Part shown: positions 37,470-38,346 of the stretch, in pieces
Layout: every line of letters begins with the position of its first letter
Position numbering within the stretch: the first letter of the stretch is position 1
Source: Deltaproteobacteria bacterium RIFCSPHIGHO2_02_FULL_43_33
GTDB taxonomy: Bacteria > Desulfobacterota > GWC2-55-46 > UBA9637
Assembly: GCA_001798165.1 (NCBI GenBank)
Contig: MGRL01000081.1
Coordinates: 1-38,346, forward strand
DNA: 38,346 bases
Direction of reading: 5' to 3'
Translations under genes and position numbers: made by a program
Notes under the pieces: generated by a model
What the model was told of the DNA's origin: nothing
What the model saw: the letters and a program-made list of their open reading frames with translations, nothing else
Database searches by the model: none

Positions 37470-38333
37470 TTATTGTTTGGAAAGCGATTCAATGATTTTT
37501 TGAACTTCTATATAGTCTGGTTGTATTTTTAATACCTCTTTAAATTCCATTATTGCCTCATTTTTTAATGCCTTTCTTTGATAGGTTAGCCCCAAGTTAA
37601 AATGGGCATTTAAATAGTCGGATTTTAAACTTAATGCTGCTTTTAATTCTTCAATAGCCATATCAAGTAAGCCTTTTTTTGCATAGGCAACCCCAAGGTT
37701 ACTATGGGCCTCCGGATAGTCAGGTTTCTGTCTTAGGGCCTCTCTGTATTCTTGTATTGCTTCATCTGTTTGCCCCTGATTATTGTATGCATTTCCAAGA
37801 TTATTATGTGCTTCAGGATAGTTTAAATTAAGTTCTATGGCTTCTTGTAACGGCATTATAGATTCACCAAAACGTCCTCTATCTTGTAAGAACTTTCCTA
37901 TATTACTATACCCCCTCGCCTTACTTGGGCTCTTCCCCACCACACCCTCCCAAAGTGTTATCTCATCCCTCCAGACAAAGTTTCTTTTATAAGTGATAAT
38001 AGCTAATGGAAGAGCGGTAACAAGTAGCAAGATGCAGGTTGCAAGTAAAAGAGAGACTTTAATATCTAATCTTTCCCTTGCATAGCTAATCCCATAAAGC
38101 ACACCTGAGCTGAATGCAATTACAACTCCTACACTCGGCAGGTATAATCTATGCTCAAATATCACATCCCGTATAGGGATTATAGATGACTCAACAGAAA
38201 GGGTTATGAAGAACCAGAGGATGCCAAAAGAAATGATACGGGATGCGGGATGCGAGTTGCGAGATAAAGAGATAAACTGCAAATGCAAATATGGCTGAAA
38301 GAAAAAGAAACGAAAAAAATGTCTGAGGTTCAA
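37470..38333 (-). CDS. Membrane-TPR protein (TMTC/O-GlcNAc-transferase-like TPR), 5' end frameshifted and beyond the window
   Basis: WFFITLSVESSIIPIRDVIFEHRLYLPSVGVV, VWRDEITLWEGVVGKSPSKARGYSNIGKFL, multiple TPRs (YPEAHNNLGNAYNNQGQTDEAIQEYREAL). Upstream frame reads SHSLFEPQTFFSFLFLSAIFAFAVYLFI to the window edge. Confidence 0.8.
   Translation of the reverse strand: MNLRHFFRFFFFQPYLHLQFISLSRNSHPASRIISFGILWFFITLSVESSIIPIRDVIFEHRLYLPSVGVVIAFSSGVLYGISYARERLDIKVSLLLATCILLLVTALPLAIITYKRNFVWRDEITLWEGVVGKSPSKARGYSNIGKFLQDRGRFGESIMPLQEAIELNLNYPEAHNNLGNAYNNQGQTDEAIQEYREALRQKPDYPEAHSNLGVAYAKKGLLDMAIEELKAALSLKSDYLNAHFNLGLTYQRKALKNEAIMEFKEVLKIQPDYIEVQKIIESLSKQ
38017..38044. repeat. Four-unit heptamer array inside TPR gene (in frame)
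   Basis: GTAACAA GTAGCAA GATGCAG GTTGCAA. Confidence 0.75.
38235..38262. repeat. Four-unit heptamer array at the frameshift in the TPR gene
   Basis: GATACGG GATGCGG GATGCGA GTTGCGA. Confidence 0.8.
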
Positions 38334-38346
38334 ATAATGAATGAGA

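Noticed and set aside
1-38346. CRISPR array, prophage, integrase or transposase
   Set aside because: No regularly spaced direct repeats of CRISPR size, and no transposase, integrase or phage structural motifs in the ORFs.
1-38346. tRNA or rRNA genes
   Set aside because: No cloverleaf-compatible sequence with a GGTTCRANYCC T-arm and no rRNA core sequence was noticed in intergenic DNA. tRNAscan-SE would settle this.

Overview
This 38 kb window is bacterial chromosome. It resembles deltaproteobacterial or related metagenomic lineages, but that assignment is inference only. The backbone is housekeeping genes: dnaK / zinc-finger-less dnaJ / ClpA-C-type AAA+ / Usp; mgtE-recO-glyQ-polyprenyl synthase-nth; uvrB; typA; the rpmH-rnpA-yidD-yidC-mnmE operon (rpmH is not in the ORF track); suhB; merR-kamA; rarA. 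Between them lie accessory genes: glycan/membrane-TPR paralogs in tandem, a Type IIG/ISP restriction-modification gene, an MntA/HepT toxin-antitoxin pair, and secreted beta-helix and beta-propeller proteins. Several accessory genes are frameshifted or internally deleted (SAM methyltransferase, SBBP protein, RM enzyme, HepT, N-terminus of the 3'-end TPR protein), while the housekeeping genes look intact. The most unusual layer is the repeats. (1) A family of degenerate 7-bp-period arrays, often in dyads, sits at many gene boundaries and inside one coding region. In that gene a 4-unit, 28-bp array coincides with a frameshift, and removing the array or one heptamer in silico restores the frame. 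(2) A ~150-bp interspersed repeat occurs in two copies; one carries a nested C/G-run palindrome that itself contains a perfect 25-bp palindrome, and the other supplies the stop codon of rnpA. (3) A 45-bp C/G-run palindrome lies in frame inside the RM gene. (4) A long leader with an (AACC)8 tract, a hairpin and a terminator-like stem precedes a secreted beta-helix gene. No CRISPR array, rRNA, tRNA or transposase was found. All calls come from reading the sequence by eye, without searches.
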